Shown here: positions 1 through 9,062 of the stretch, piece by piece
Position numbering within the stretch: position 1 is the first letter of the stretch
How the letters are laid out: every line of letters starts with the position of its first letter
Source: Yoonia ponticola
GTDB taxonomy: Bacteria; Pseudomonadota; Alphaproteobacteria; Rhodobacterales; Rhodobacteraceae
Assembly: GCF_014199395.1 (NCBI RefSeq)
Contig: NZ_JACIJM010000004.1
Coordinates: forward strand, 186,001-250,000
DNA: 64,000 nucleotides
Reading direction: 5' to 3'
Position numbers and translations under genes: made by a program
Notes under the pieces: generated by a model
Databases searched by the model: none
What the model was told of the DNA's origin: nothing
Seen by the model: the letters and a program-made list of their open reading frames with translations, nothing else

Positions 1-974
1 CTGAAATGTCGCTGGAACATATCGCGGGGGCCGTGTCCGACACGCTGGGCCTGCCTGTGACCTTTGTGAGTGGCGACTACGCGGACGCCGTGGCCGAGAT
101 GGAAGACGGCGAGGTTTTGTTGTTGGAAAACCTGCGGTTTAATCCAGGCGAAGAAAAGAACGATGCGGGTTTTGCAGCGCGTTTGGCGTCGCTTGGCGAT
201 ATTTATGTGAACGATGCGTTCTCTGCGGCCCACCGCGCCCATGCCTCGACTGAGGCGATTGCAAAGCTGTTGCCGTCTTGCGCGGGTCGCTTGATGGCGG
301 CTGAACTGGGCGCATTAGAGGCTGCTTTGGGCACGCCGAAGCGTCCGGTTGTGGCTGTGGTTGGTGGCGCGAAAGTGTCCACGAAACTAGACCTTTTGGG
401 CAATCTGGTCGGCAAGGTCGATCATCTGGTGATCGGTGGCGGCATGGCGAACACTTTTCTCGCCGCCCAAGGTATCAACGTAGGCAAATCCCTGTGCGAG
501 CATGATCTGGCGGACACGGCACGCGAGATTCTGGGCAAAGCGGAAAAGGCTGGCTGCGAAATCATCCTGCCGCGCGACATCGTTGTGGCGCGTGAATTCA
601 AGGCGGGTGCCGAGAATGAAACCGTCGCCCCTGACGCCTGCCCTGCGGATGCGATGATCTTGGATGCCGGACCTGAAACGGTTGCCTATATCACCAAGAC
701 GCTAGAGGCCGCGCAAACGCTGGTTTGGAACGGCCCGCTGGGTGCGTTTGAGATTGCACCATTCGACAAAGCCACCAATGCCGCTGCCAGAGCCGCAGGT
801 GCGCTGACCGATGCGGGCAAGCTGATCTCTGTGGCTGGCGGTGGTGACACTGTGGCTGCGCTGAATCAGGCGGGTGTTGCGGACAGTTTCACCTACATTT
901 CAACCGCAGGTGGTGCGTTCTTGGAATGGATGGAAGGCAAGGAATTGCCGGGCGTTGCTGCTATTTCAGACTAG
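1..974 (+). CDS. pgk: Phosphoglycerate kinase, 3' part
   Basis: Cytosolic glycolytic enzyme that transfers phosphate between 1,3-bisphosphoglycerate and ADP. The reading frame is open to the left edge of the window. About 322 residues are present of the usual ~395, so roughly the first 70 residues lie outside; the ATG at 6 is internal. Visible family segments are [19 protein letters not shown] in the hinge/nucleotide part and the C-terminal [12 protein letters not shown] phosphate-binding loop, with a normal end at [24 protein letters not shown] sequence. It is followed 100 bp on by a class I aldolase, a sensible glycolysis/gluconeogenesis pairing. Identification is secure. Confidence 0.97.
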   Translation, partial: EMSLEHIAGAVSDTLGLPVTFVSGDYADAVAEMEDGEVLLLENLRFNPGEEKNDAGFAARLASLGDIYVNDAFSAAHRAHASTEAIAKLLPSCAGRLMAAELGALEAALGTPKRPVVAVVGGAKVSTKLDLLGNLVGKVDHLVIGGGMANTFLAAQGINVGKSLCEHDLADTAREILGKAEKAGCEIILPRDIVVAREFKAGAENETVAPDACPADAMILDAGPETVAYITKTLEAAQTLVWNGPLGAFEIAPFDKATNAAARAAGALTDAGKLISVAGGGDTVAALNQAGVADSFTYISTAGGAFLEWMEGKELPGVAAISD

Positions 975-983
975 TATTCCAGT

Positions 984-1007
984 TTAGCGCTAACGGTTAG
1001 CGTTACC
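984..1007. promoter_or_regulatory. Operator-like inverted repeat between pgk and fda
   Basis: CGCTAAC at 988-994 and GTTAGCG at 996-1002 form a perfect 7-bp inverted repeat with a 1-nt spacer. An overlapping palindrome TTAGCGCTAA lies at 984-993. The GTTAGCGCTAAC style resembles operators of LacI-family sugar regulators. It sits about 80 bp ahead of the aldolase gene. Regulator identity is inference. Confidence 0.45.
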
Positions 1008-1020
1008 ATAATTGCACGTC

Positions 1021-1060
1021 CCGCGCCCCTGACCTAAGCACATAGGAAACGGGGGCGCGG
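1021..1060 (+). other. GC-rich stem-loop ahead of the aldolase ribosome binding site
   Basis: CCGCGCCCC at 1021-1029 pairs perfectly with GGGGCGCGG at 1052-1060, leaving a 22-nt loop. No T-tract follows, so it is not a standard intrinsic terminator. It ends 24 bp before the preferred fda start and could be an RNA processing or stability element. Confidence 0.45.
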
Positions 1061-1084
1061 TGGCCTTCATGCAAGGGAATGGTG

Positions 1085-1987
1085 ATGCTCGACATGTCTA
1101 ATCAAGCGCAATGGGATCAAGTTTTGGCCGGTAAAGGCTTTATCGCGGCTTTGGATCAAAGCGGCGGGTCTACCCCCAAGGCATTGAAATTATACGGTGT
1201 TGAGGAAGACGCCTATGACAACGACGACGAAATGTACGCGCTGATCCACCAGATGCGGTCACGGATCGTCAATGCGCCCTGCTTTACCGGTGACAAGGTT
1301 GTCGGCGCGATCCTGTTTGAAATGACAATGGACCGCCAGATCGGTGGAAAACCAGCCGCACAAACTCTGTGGGAAGACCACGGCGTTGTGCCATTCCTGA
1401 AAGTCGATAAGGGTCTGAAGGACTTGCACAACGGCGTGCAGGTGATGAAGCCTATTGACGGGCTGGACGCGCTTTTGACCCGCGCCAAGACGGCGGGCAT
1501 GTTCGGCACAAAGATGCGGTCTGTTGTGTCTGCAGCCAATTTTGTTGGCATCAAAGACATCGTGACCCAGCAATTTGAATTCGGCAAACAGATCCTTGCG
1601 CACGGCCTCATGCCGATCCTTGAGCCAGAAGTCACAATCTCGATCCCGGACAAAGCCGCCGCCGAAGACATGCTGCTGGCCGAAATCACCGCGCAATTGG
1701 ACAGCCTGCCCGACGATCAGAAGATCATGCTCAAGGTGACATTGCCGGAAAAAGCGAACCTGTATCAGCCGCTGGTCGATCACCCTAAAGTACTGCGCAT
1801 TGTGGCGCTGTCCGGTGGTTATGACCGCGACGAGGCGAACACACGTCTGGCGCAGAACAACGGCATCATCGCGAGCTTTTCACGTGCGCTGACCGAAGGG
1901 CTATCGGCCCAACAAGACGACGCCGCCTTCAACGCGACCCTGTCCGACACCATCGATTCCATCTACGCGGCCTCTGTCGCAGGATAA
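1085..1987 (+). CDS. fda: Fructose-bisphosphate aldolase class I
   Basis: Cleaves fructose 1,6-bisphosphate through a Schiff-base lysine, without metal. The protein matches the ~296-residue bacterial class I family from its N-terminus (GKGFIAALDQSGGSTPKAL) through FEMTMDR, VVPFLKVDKGL, GTKMRSVV, LEPEV and MLKVTLPE, the last expected to be near the catalytic lysine. ATGs lie in frame at 1079, 1085 and 1094. The AAGGGA at 1073-1078 abuts the first but is 6 nt from the ATG at 1085, which I chose; family alignment also tolerates 1094. It is monocistronic, with a clear terminator after it. Confidence 0.93.
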   Translation: MLDMSNQAQWDQVLAGKGFIAALDQSGGSTPKALKLYGVEEDAYDNDDEMYALIHQMRSRIVNAPCFTGDKVVGAILFEMTMDRQIGGKPAAQTLWEDHGVVPFLKVDKGLKDLHNGVQVMKPIDGLDALLTRAKTAGMFGTKMRSVVSAANFVGIKDIVTQQFEFGKQILAHGLMPILEPEVTISIPDKAAAEDMLLAEITAQLDSLPDDQKIMLKVTLPEKANLYQPLVDHPKVLRIVALSGGYDRDEANTRLAQNNGIIASFSRALTEGLSAQQDDAAFNATLSDTIDSIYAASVAG

Positions 1988-1998
1988 AACCGACAACC

Positions 1999-2046
1999 AA
2001 GCCCCGCGCTGAATGGTCTTTCGGGATTGTTTGGTGCGGGGCTTTT
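1999..2046 (+). terminator. Intrinsic terminator after fda
   Basis: AAGCCCCGC at 1999-2007 pairs with GCGGGGCTT at 2036-2044, followed by T residues. It lies between the convergent fda and cation-efflux genes. Confidence 0.7.
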
Positions 2047-2059
2047 GCGTGTCAGCGGG

Positions 2060-2947
2060 TCATTCGATGATGATCGCGCCCGTTTCCTTGAGCTTATGTT
2101 CCGGCTCGACGTGGATCGTCACCTTTGCGTCGTCGAGCAGGTCTTGCAGCGCGGTCTCGATCCGGTCACAGATTTCATGCGCCTCAAAGACGGTGGTGTC
2201 ACCCGCCACGACAAGGTGAAAGTCGATAAACGTCACAATGCCCGCGTGGCGCGTCCGCAGGTCGTGCGCCTCGATTGCGCCTTCGGCTTGGGCGGCGATG
2301 ACAGTGCGGATGTCGTCCAGAACTTGCTCTGACACGGCTTCGTCCATCAAACCGCTGAGCGACTCCTTTACGATTTTCGAGCCGGACCACAGGATGTGGA
2401 CTGCGACAAGTGCTGCAAGCGCGGGATCAAGGATCCACCACCCCGTCACAACGGCGAGAACAACGCCCACCGCAACCCCGACAGAGGTCAGGACATCGGT
2501 GAACAGGTGTTTGCCATCAGCCACCAAGGCGGGCGATTTCTGTTTGCGTCCGCGTGTGATCAACACCCATGCCCACAGCCCGTTGATGACAGTGGCCGCC
2601 ATGTTCACGATCAAACCCGCCGTGGGCGCGTTGATCGGCGTGGGGTGAACAAAGCCGTGGTAGGCTTGTTTAAAGATCAGAACCGCGGCGACGATAATCA
2701 TGATGCCTTCGAGAACGGCACTGAAAAACTCGGCTTTGTGGTGGCCATAGGGATGGGCATCATCTGCTGGCTTTGCTGCGATACGAATGGCGATCAATGC
2801 GGCAAAGGCTGTGGCGACATTTACCGTGCTTTCCAGCGCGTCCGACAACAGCGCAACCGATCCGGTCATCCAATAAGCCGCAGCCTTGAGGCCCAAGACC
2901 GCGAACCCGATGAGAATACTGCCAATTGCGAGTTTGATCGTGGTCAT
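2060..2947 (-). CDS. Cation diffusion facilitator (CDF) family transporter
   Basis: Inner-membrane exporter of divalent metal (Zn/Co/Cd/Fe-type), proton-driven in the family. At 295 residues it has the usual CDF length. Visible features are several hydrophobic helices, LLSDALES (residues 34-40) in helix 2, the diagnostic HPYGHHKAE (65-73) loop, a second metal-site helix with DGKHLFTDVLTS, and a C-terminal cytoplasmic domain ending VTIHVEPEH, typical of the regulatory metal-binding fold. Substrate cannot be told from sequence. It is convergent with fda and transcribed alone; the 266-bp upstream region is shared with divergent ftsB. Confidence 0.9.
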   Translation of the reverse strand: MTTIKLAIGSILIGFAVLGLKAAAYWMTGSVALLSDALESTVNVATAFAALIAIRIAAKPADDAHPYGHHKAEFFSAVLEGIMIIVAAVLIFKQAYHGFVHPTPINAPTAGLIVNMAATVINGLWAWVLITRGRKQKSPALVADGKHLFTDVLTSVGVAVGVVLAVVTGWWILDPALAALVAVHILWSGSKIVKESLSGLMDEAVSEQVLDDIRTVIAAQAEGAIEAHDLRTRHAGIVTFIDFHLVVAGDTTVFEAHEICDRIETALQDLLDDAKVTIHVEPEHKLKETGAIIIE

Positions 2948-3213
2948 AGCAGCCGCCTTTTGTGCAGGTTTGGGGTCAGGTAAAGGGCGCGAAGTTGAGG
3001 CGCAAGGGATCGGAGCGCGTGCCGTAAGGTCCGTGAAACTGCGGTTATCGCTTCACTGTACACTGTTAGGTTCCGGATCGGTCAACCAGCGCCCCGAAAT
3101 GGAAAAAACTTTAAAGAAACTTGATTCAACATGCACTTTTAGGATTCACAAACCGAATCAGATGTGCGATTCTAGCGATAGATCGTCCAAAGAAGACGGC
3201 ATTTTGAGGCAGT

Positions 3214-3513
3214 ATGAAAAAACCAAGCCGCCCAGCAATGGGCACACTCCTTTCTTTCCTCGGGCTTTTGGCCATGGGTCTGTATTTCACTTTTGCCGCT
3301 GTGCAGGGTGATTACGGGGTGTTCAAACGTGCGGAAGTCAAAGCAGAGGGTCGTGCGCTTTCCCAAGAGCTCGCGACCCTAAACGCCGAAGTCGCCCGCA
3401 TGGAAAACCTGACACACAGATTGTCGGATACCTATTTGGACTTGGACCTGCTGGACGAACAAGCGCGTGATGTGCTGGGCATGATCCGCGCCGACGAGAT
3501 CGTCATCCAGTAA
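3214..3513 (+). CDS. ftsB: Septum formation initiator FtsB/DivIC
   Basis: Small bitopic division protein that works with FtsL and FtsQ at the septum. The 99 residues show a short cytosolic N-terminus, one membrane segment at about 10-30 (FLGLLAMGLYFTFAAV), a coiled coil at about 40-67 and the alphaproteobacterial C-terminal signature DLDLLDEQARDVLGM followed by IRADEIVI. The family usually precedes pdhA in this order; here a histidine kinase gene separates them. The next 110-160 bp before that kinase hold no other gene. Confidence 0.9.
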   Translation: MKKPSRPAMGTLLSFLGLLAMGLYFTFAAVQGDYGVFKRAEVKAEGRALSQELATLNAEVARMENLTHRLSDTYLDLDLLDEQARDVLGMIRADEIVIQ

Positions 3514-3671
3514 GGCGCATTGCCGATTTTTCTGCGCGTTCAGGCCGTCGATCAACTTCATGTAACTATTGATTTTTTAAATCTATTGCCGTTTGTTGGA
3601 CGTCAGCAAGCGCGCGCGGCCACTTGTTTTGTACCTTTTTCGACTGTTCTGGCTGCATGGATAGATCAACG

Positions 3672-5009
3672 ATGGCCACTGAAGCAAAGAACTACGACGC
3701 AGAAATCAGGCTCCTGCGCGACTTTGAATATGGCGAACTTTACGAACCCTACACACGGCTGGTCGCGGTCAGCATCGCAGGCATTTTGATCCACCTGTAT
3801 ACGGGTTGGGTGATGGCGTTGGTCTGGCCCGTTATCTTTTTGACGTCCTATGCTGTGTATTTCTATTACGTGTCTTCACGGTCCAACTTTGTGCACCGCA
3901 GCGAGGCCACCCGTGCCGCTATTTTGCTGAGTACGACACATATCGCGTTTTCCTGGCTTCCAACGCTCATGCTGATTGGGCCGAACCGCGCCTTGATGTT
4001 TGTGGGCGGTATGTTGATCGCAGCACAGATGCTGTTTCTGGCACAGCGCAACGACAACATGCGCATGTTTAATGTGTGTATTGTCGCCATTGTGTCCAGC
4101 ATAACGGCGATATTGTTCATTGGTTTCCTGCCCGCATTTGACACGCCGCTGGCGTTATTCGGGGCGGCTACATCTGCCATTGCGATGGTGTATTATTTCA
4201 TCAGAACGATGAAGGTCACGCGCCAGATACGGCAATCGCGCGAGACTGCAGCACTACAGGCGCATCAGGCCCAAAAGATGGCGGCGGTGGGTCAGTTGGC
4301 GGGGGGCGTTGCCCATGATTTCAACAACAATCTGACCGCGATTATTGGCAGTCTTGAACTGATCCAGATCACAGATGATCCGGTTGAACGCGCAGCGGAT
4401 GTAGAGAACGCATTGGTCGCCGCACGGCAAGCAGCAAAGACCGTGCGCCAATTGACGATTTTCGCCCGCGCGGAAAGACCGAATATCACCGAGATTTATC
4501 TGTCGGATCTCTATGCCGAACTGCGTATTCTGACCCAACGCCTGATCCCCACATCGGTCACGTTCAACATTCACGAGATTGATCCTACGATCAAAGTGAA
4601 CGCGGATCGCAGCCAACTTGTCGCCGGATTGATCAACCTGATTGTGAACGCTGTGGATTCGATGCCGCTGGGTGGTCATCTGAGTGTGCGCGCGGATCAA
4701 GTCACAACCACGCAGCAGGTGCCGCTTGCCGATGGCTCGGAACTTGACCCCGGCGCCCATGTTCAGATTGTGGTCAGAGACACGGGCCACGGTATTTCAG
4801 AGACGATCCTGCCCAAAGTGATCGATCCGTTCTTCACCACCAAACCTGTCGGCAAAGGCACAGGGCTGGGCCTGTCGATGGTTGCGGGGATGTTGAAAGA
4901 ACTAAAAGGCGGCATGGCCATTCAGTCGTCCCATTCTGGCACGCAGATCAGTTTGTTCCTGCCTGATCTGGACGCACGGTCGCAAAAACAATCCTCAGTT
5001 GCGCCATAA
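3672..5009 (+). CDS. Membrane-bound sensor histidine kinase
   Basis: Signal-transduction kinase of unknown stimulus. The N-terminal half carries about five or six hydrophobic segments and no recognisable extracytoplasmic sensor domain. A HisKA-type dimerisation helix follows with [15 protein letters not shown], whose His is the phospho-acceptor, then an HATPase_c domain with N-box [12 protein letters not shown]1 box VRDTGHGIS and the [16 protein letters not shown] segment. There is no receiver domain and no response-regulator gene adjacent, so it is an orphan kinase. Starts at 3624, 3657 and 3672 are all in frame; the N-terminus before 3672 does not look protein-like, so 3672 was taken, though no ribosome site is convincing. 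Confidence 0.85.
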   Translation: MATEAKNYDAEIRLLRDFEYGELYEPYTRLVAVSIAGILIHLYTGWVMALVWPVIFLTSYAVYFYYVSSRSNFVHRSEATRAAILLSTTHIAFSWLPTLMLIGPNRALMFVGGMLIAAQMLFLAQRNDNMRMFNVCIVAIVSSITAILFIGFLPAFDTPLALFGAATSAIAMVYYFIRTMKVTRQIRQSRETAALQAHQAQKMAAVGQLAGGVAHDFNNNLTAIIGSLELIQITDDPVERAADVENALVAARQAAKTVRQLTIFARAERPNITEIYLSDLYAELRILTQRLIPTSVTFNIHEIDPTIKVNADRSQLVAGLINLIVNAVDSMPLGGHLSVRADQVTTTQQVPLADGSELDPGAHVQIVVRDTGHGISETILPKVIDPFFTTKPVGKGTGLGLSMVAGMLKELKGGMAIQSSHSGTQISLFLPDLDARSQKQSSVAP

Positions 5010-5125
5010 GCCAGCCGCCCTGACCGTCGCCTGCCTGACATTGCGCGCAGCTTGCCGCATTTTCCCTGCATATTTCCCGCATATCCCGTTTGCATATCCT
5101 GACGTCATGTGTTTTGATTTAAGAA

Positions 5126-5145
5126 ATAGTTTAACACTAAACTAT
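5126..5145. promoter_or_regulatory. Operator-like inverted repeat upstream of pdhA
   Basis: ATAGTTTA (5126-5133) and TAAACTAT (5138-5145) form a perfect 8-bp inverted repeat with a 4-nt spacer, ending 26 bp before the pdhA start and just ahead of its GGAGGA. Size and symmetry fit a dimeric winged-helix repressor (MarR-like by appearance). The cognate regulator is not in the window. Confidence 0.5.
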
Positions 5146-5171
5146 CTATCAAAATGGATGGAGGACCGCCC

Positions 5172-6185
5172 ATGCCGCCGAAGAAGGCCGCCGCGAAGTC
5201 AAACGTTTCAGCTGAGGAACTGCTGGGACATTATCGGGAAATGCTGCTGATCCGGCGATTTGAGGAAAAGGCAGGCCAACTCTACGGCATGGGTCTTATC
5301 GGCGGTTTCTGCCACCTCTACATCGGTCAGGAAGCTGTTGTTGTGGGCCTAGAGGCCGCAGCAAAAGAAGGTGACAAGCGCGTCACATCTTACCGCGACC
5401 ACGGCCACATGCTGGCCTGCGGCATGGACCCCAAAGGCATCATGGCCGAGTTGACAGGCCGCGAAGGTGGTTTCTCGAAAGGTAAAGGCGGCTCGATGCA
5501 TATGTTCTCGAAAGAGAAGCATTTCTACGGCGGCCACGGGATTGTTGCAGCACAGGTGCCACTGGGTGCCGGTCTGGCGTTCTCTGACAAATACAAAGGC
5601 AACGACAACGTCACATTCACCTATTTCGGTGATGGTGCGGCAAACCAAGGGCAGGTTTACGAGACCTATAACATGGCCGAGCTGTGGGAACTGCCAGTCG
5701 TGTTTGTGATCGAGAACAACCAATATGCGATGGGTACATCCGTTCAACGCTCGACCAAATCCCCGTCTTTGTGGGAACGCGGTGCTGCATACGGCATCGA
5801 GGGCGAAGAAGTTGACGGCATGGACGTGATCAAGGTCAAAGAAGCGGGCGAACGCGCTGTGGCGCACTGTCGTGCTGGCAAGGGTCCGTATATTCTGGAA
5901 GTCAAAACATACCGTTACCGTGGCCATTCCATGTCCGACCCTGCGAAATACCGGACCCGCGAAGAAGTGCAGAAAATGCGCGACGAGCGTGATCCGATCG
6001 AACAGGTCCGCGAGGCATTGCTGAAAGGCAAACATGCGTCCGAAGATGACCTAAAGGCCATCGACAAAGAGATCAAAGCTGTCGTGAACGAGGCTGCTGA
6101 ATACTCGAAAGAAAGCCCGGAGCCCGCGTTGGAAGAGCTTTGGACAGATATCTACGCCGACGAACTGCCGCAGGAGACAGCATAA
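5172..6185 (+). CDS. pdhA: Pyruvate dehydrogenase E1 component, alpha subunit
   Basis: With PdhB forms the thiamine-diphosphate enzyme that decarboxylates pyruvate and acetylates the lipoyl groups of E2. The 337-residue protein has the E1-alpha N-terminus ([18 protein letters not shown]), the TPP/Mg motif from GDGAANQG to [10 protein letters not shown], and the phosphorylation-loop-like [15 protein letters not shown]. An in-frame ATG exists at 5154, but GGAGGA at 5160-5165 sits 6 nt ahead of 5172, which decides the start. Its stop overlaps the pdhB start (TAATG), so the two subunits are translationally coupled. Confidence 0.97.
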   Translation: MPPKKAAAKSNVSAEELLGHYREMLLIRRFEEKAGQLYGMGLIGGFCHLYIGQEAVVVGLEAAAKEGDKRVTSYRDHGHMLACGMDPKGIMAELTGREGGFSKGKGGSMHMFSKEKHFYGGHGIVAAQVPLGAGLAFSDKYKGNDNVTFTYFGDGAANQGQVYETYNMAELWELPVVFVIENNQYAMGTSVQRSTKSPSLWERGAAYGIEGEEVDGMDVIKVKEAGERAVAHCRAGKGPYILEVKTYRYRGHSMSDPAKYRTREEVQKMRDERDPIEQVREALLKGKHASEDDLKAIDKEIKAVVNEAAEYSKESPEPALEELWTDIYADELPQETA

Positions 6186-7555
6186 TGGCTATCGAAATTC
6201 TCATGCCCGCGCTTTCCCCGACCATGGAGGAAGGCACGCTGGCCAAATGGCTGGTCAAAGAAGGCGACACTGTTTCCTCTGGCGACATCATGGCCGAGAT
6301 TGAAACCGACAAGGCCACGATGGAATTCGAGGCTGTGGACGAAGGCATCATCGGCAAGATCGTGATTGCCGAAGGCTCTGAGGGCGTCAAAGTGAACGAG
6401 GTCATCGCGATCCTCGTGGAAGAAGGCGAAGACGTGCCAGAAGCGGGCGCAACTGCGGCCCCTGCCGCTGCTGCATCCAACACCGCCCCTGCTGAAGCAA
6501 AAGCACCAGCCGAAGCCGCAGCACCTGCAGCCCCTGCCCCAGATCAGTCACCAGACTGGCCCGAAGGCACGGAAATGAAGAAAACCACCGTTCGCGAAGC
6601 ATTGCGTGACGCGATGGCCGAAGAAATGCGCGCCGACGGCGACGTGTTCCTGATGGGTGAAGAAGTTGCCGAATACCAAGGTGCTTACAAGATTTCCCAA
6701 GGTCTGTTGGATGAATTCGGCGCGAAACGTGTGATCGACACGCCGATCACCGAGCATGGTTTTGCTGGGATCGCGACAGGTGCATCATTCGGCGGTCTGC
6801 GTCCGATTGTGGAATTCATGACCTTCAACTTTGCGATGCAAGCGATTGACCACCTGATCAACTCTGCCGCTAAGACATTGTATATGTCCGGCGGTCAGAT
6901 GGGCGCACCGATGGTGTTCCGTGGTGCCAATGGTGCGGCGGCCCGCGTGGGTGCGCAGCATTCCCAGTGTTACGCTGCATGGTATATGCAGGTGCCGGGT
7001 TTGAAGGTTGCGATGCCGTATTCTGCGGCGGATGCCAAAGGTTTGCTGAAAACAGCGATCCGCGACAACAACCCTGTGATCTTCCTTGAGAACGAAATCA
7101 TGTACGGCAAATCCTTTGATGTGCCTGTCATGGATGATTTCACTATTCCATTCGGCAAGGCTAAAATCGAACGCGCAGGCGACGATGTGACCATCGTATC
7201 TTTCGGGATCGGCATGACATACGCGCTTGAAGCGGCTGAGAAATTGGCAGCGGAAGGCATCAACGCCGAGGTCATTAACTTGCGGACATTGCGTCCGATG
7301 GATACAGAAACCATCCTCGCATCCGTGCGCAAAACCAACCGCTGTGTGACCGTCGAAGAAGGCTGGCCACAAGGCAGCGTTGGCGGCTACATCTCTGGTG
7401 TGATCATGCAAGAAGCGTTCGATTATCTCGACGCGCCTGTGATCACCTTGACCGGTAAAGACGTGCCGATGCCATATGCGGCGAACCTTGAGAAACACGC
7501 GCTTTTGACAACGGACGAAGTTGTTGATGCGTGTAAATCAGTCACCTACCGGTAA
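6185..7555 (+). CDS. pdhB: Pyruvate dehydrogenase E1 component, beta subunit, with N-terminal lipoyl domain
   Basis: Completes the E1 heterotetramer. Residues 1-80 are a full lipoyl domain with the lipoylation motif ETDKATMEF, followed by an Ala/Pro linker (about 84-120) and a standard E1-beta from [14 protein letters not shown] onward, including [12 protein letters not shown] and [15 protein letters not shown]. This domain order is normal in alphaproteobacteria but absent from most other E1-beta proteins. The lipoyl domain is nearly the same as that of pdhC next door. The start at 6185 overlaps the pdhA stop; 12 bp separate its stop from pdhC. Confidence 0.97.
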   Translation: MAIEILMPALSPTMEEGTLAKWLVKEGDTVSSGDIMAEIETDKATMEFEAVDEGIIGKIVIAEGSEGVKVNEVIAILVEEGEDVPEAGATAAPAAAASNTAPAEAKAPAEAAAPAAPAPDQSPDWPEGTEMKKTTVREALRDAMAEEMRADGDVFLMGEEVAEYQGAYKISQGLLDEFGAKRVIDTPITEHGFAGIATGASFGGLRPIVEFMTFNFAMQAIDHLINSAAKTLYMSGGQMGAPMVFRGANGAAARVGAQHSQCYAAWYMQVPGLKVAMPYSAADAKGLLKTAIRDNNPVIFLENEIMYGKSFDVPVMDDFTIPFGKAKIERAGDDVTIVSFGIGMTYALEAAEKLAAEGINAEVINLRTLRPMDTETILASVRKTNRCVTVEEGWPQGSVGGYISGVIMQEAFDYLDAPVITLTGKDVPMPYAANLEKHALLTTDEVVDACKSVTYR

Positions 7556-7567
7556 GGAGAGAATAAC

Positions 7568-8875
7568 ATGCCAATCGAAATTCTCATGCCCGCCCTGTCC
7601 CCCACGATGGAGGAAGGCACGCTTGCCAAATGGCTGGTGAAAGAAGGCGATACCGTCGCGTCTGGTGACGTGATGGCCGAGATCGAAACCGACAAAGCCA
7701 CGATGGAATTTGAAGCCGTCGATGAAGGCGTGATCGGCAAGATCGTGATCGCGGAAGGCACCGAGGGCGTCAAAGTCAACGAAGTGATCGCCGTTCTGTT
7801 AGAAGACGGCGAAAGCGCCGATGACATCGGATCGTCGCCCGCGCCCAAAGCGGAAGCAGCACCTGCGGCTGAAGCCGCGCCTGCCAAATCCGACGACAAA
7901 GCGGCGGCAGCAACACCTGCGCCAGCAGCCCCAGTCAAAGACGGTGAACGTGTGTTTGCCACACCTCTGGCGCGGCGGATCGCGGCGGATAAGGGGCTTG
8001 ATCTGGCGGACGTCACAGGGTCCGGCCCCCGTGGTCGTATCGTGAAAGCGGATGTTGAAAACGCAAAAGCAGGCGCAAAACCAGCCGAATCTGCGGCACC
8101 TGCTGCTGCCAAATCTGCTGCACCTGCGGCGGCACTGGCCAGCGGTCCAAGCACCGATGCGGTTCTGAAAACCTACGCGGATCGCCCGTTCGAGGAAGTC
8201 AAACTGGACGGGATGCGCAAAACGATTGCTGCGCGTCTCACAGAGGCCAAGCAATCCGTGCCGCATTTCTACCTGCGCCGCGATATCAATCTGGACGCAC
8301 TGCTGAAGTTCCGCAGCCAGTTGAACAAGCAGCTTGAACCACGTGGCGTAAAGTTGTCGGTGAATGATTTCATCATCAAAGCCTGTGCGCTGGCCTTACA
8401 ACAAGTCCCTGAAGCCAACGCGGTTTGGGCCGGTGATCGCACGTTGCAGTTCGAGAAATCCGACGTGGCTGTGGCCGTGGCGATTGAAGGTGGTTTGTTC
8501 ACGCCTGTGTTGAAAGACGCGGAAATGAAGTCGCTGTCGGCGCTATCCGCAGAGATGAAAGACCTCGCGGCCCGCGCGCGTGACCGCAAGCTTGCGCCGC
8601 ATGAATACAGCGGTGGATCCTTCGCGATTTCCAACCTGGGGATGTTCGGCATCGATAACTTTGACGCGATCATCAACCCGCCACACGCCGCGATTTTGGC
8701 TGTTGGGGCTGGCGCGAAAAAGCCGATTGTGGGCGCTGACGGTGAGCTGACGGTGGGGACTGTGATGTCCACCACGCTGAGCGTTGATCACCGTGTGATT
8801 GATGGCGCGATGGGTGCGAACCTGTTGAACGCGATCAAGGACAACCTTGAGAACCCGATGACGATGCTGGCTTAA
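7568..8875 (+). CDS. pdhC: Dihydrolipoamide acetyltransferase (E2) of pyruvate dehydrogenase
   Basis: Core of the PDH complex; transfers acetyl from lipoyl-lysine to CoA. The 435 residues contain one lipoyl domain (ETDKATMEF, residues ~37-45), an Ala/Pro linker, a peripheral subunit-binding domain ([19 protein letters not shown]), a second linker and the catalytic domain ending with the HxxxDG active site [11 protein letters not shown]. Start is supported by AAGGAG 9 nt upstream. It ends the pdhABC operon; no dihydrolipoamide dehydrogenase gene follows, so E3 must be encoded elsewhere. Confidence 0.97.
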   Translation: MPIEILMPALSPTMEEGTLAKWLVKEGDTVASGDVMAEIETDKATMEFEAVDEGVIGKIVIAEGTEGVKVNEVIAVLLEDGESADDIGSSPAPKAEAAPAAEAAPAKSDDKAAAATPAPAAPVKDGERVFATPLARRIAADKGLDLADVTGSGPRGRIVKADVENAKAGAKPAESAAPAAAKSAAPAAALASGPSTDAVLKTYADRPFEEVKLDGMRKTIAARLTEAKQSVPHFYLRRDINLDALLKFRSQLNKQLEPRGVKLSVNDFIIKACALALQQVPEANAVWAGDRTLQFEKSDVAVAVAIEGGLFTPVLKDAEMKSLSALSAEMKDLAARARDRKLAPHEYSGGSFAISNLGMFGIDNFDAIINPPHAAILAVGAGAKKPIVGADGELTVGTVMSTTLSVDHRVIDGAMGANLLNAIKDNLENPMTMLA

Positions 8876-8895
8876 GGTCAGGTTACTGAGATGAG

Positions 8896-8926
8896 AAAAC
8901 GCCGGGCCTTTGGGGTCCGGCGTTTT
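8896..8926 (+). terminator. Intrinsic terminator of the pdhABC operon
   Basis: AAAACGCCGGGCC pairs with GGTCCGGCGTTTT (one G-U pair), ending in a T-run, 20 bp after the pdhC stop. Confidence 0.8.
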
Positions 8927-8982
8927 GCGTTTGGGCTTGTGACGGGTTTTGAGGGATTTCGACGGCTGACGCCGCCGATAAA

Positions 8983-9035
8983 GCGGGGGCCAGCCCCCGC
9001 ACCCCCGGGATTTACAAGAAGTCAAAGAAGCCAAG
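8983..9035 (-). repeat. Copy 1 of a gene-3'-end repeat element (after cysE)
   Basis: Read on the minus strand, i.e. downstream of cysE, this is CTTGGCTTCTTTGACTTCTT, then a GTAAATCCCGGGGGT segment, then the perfect hairpin GCGGGGGC-TG-GCCCCCGC (8983-9000). Matching copies follow the hydrolase-OsmC gene (45332-45350) and ccmG (56297-56355), each in the sense direction of the preceding gene. Confidence 0.7.
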
Positions 9036-9062
9036 ACGCGTGGCTGACGTTGAGGGGCGCGT

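Noticed and set aside
2013..2983. Several plus-strand frames opposite the CDF transporter
   Set aside because: They are reverse-strand shadows; the CDF motifs are only on the minus strand.
5349..7498. Long minus-strand frames opposite pdhA and pdhB
   Set aside because: Phe/His/Val-rich shadows of highly expressed genes; no ribosome sites or families.
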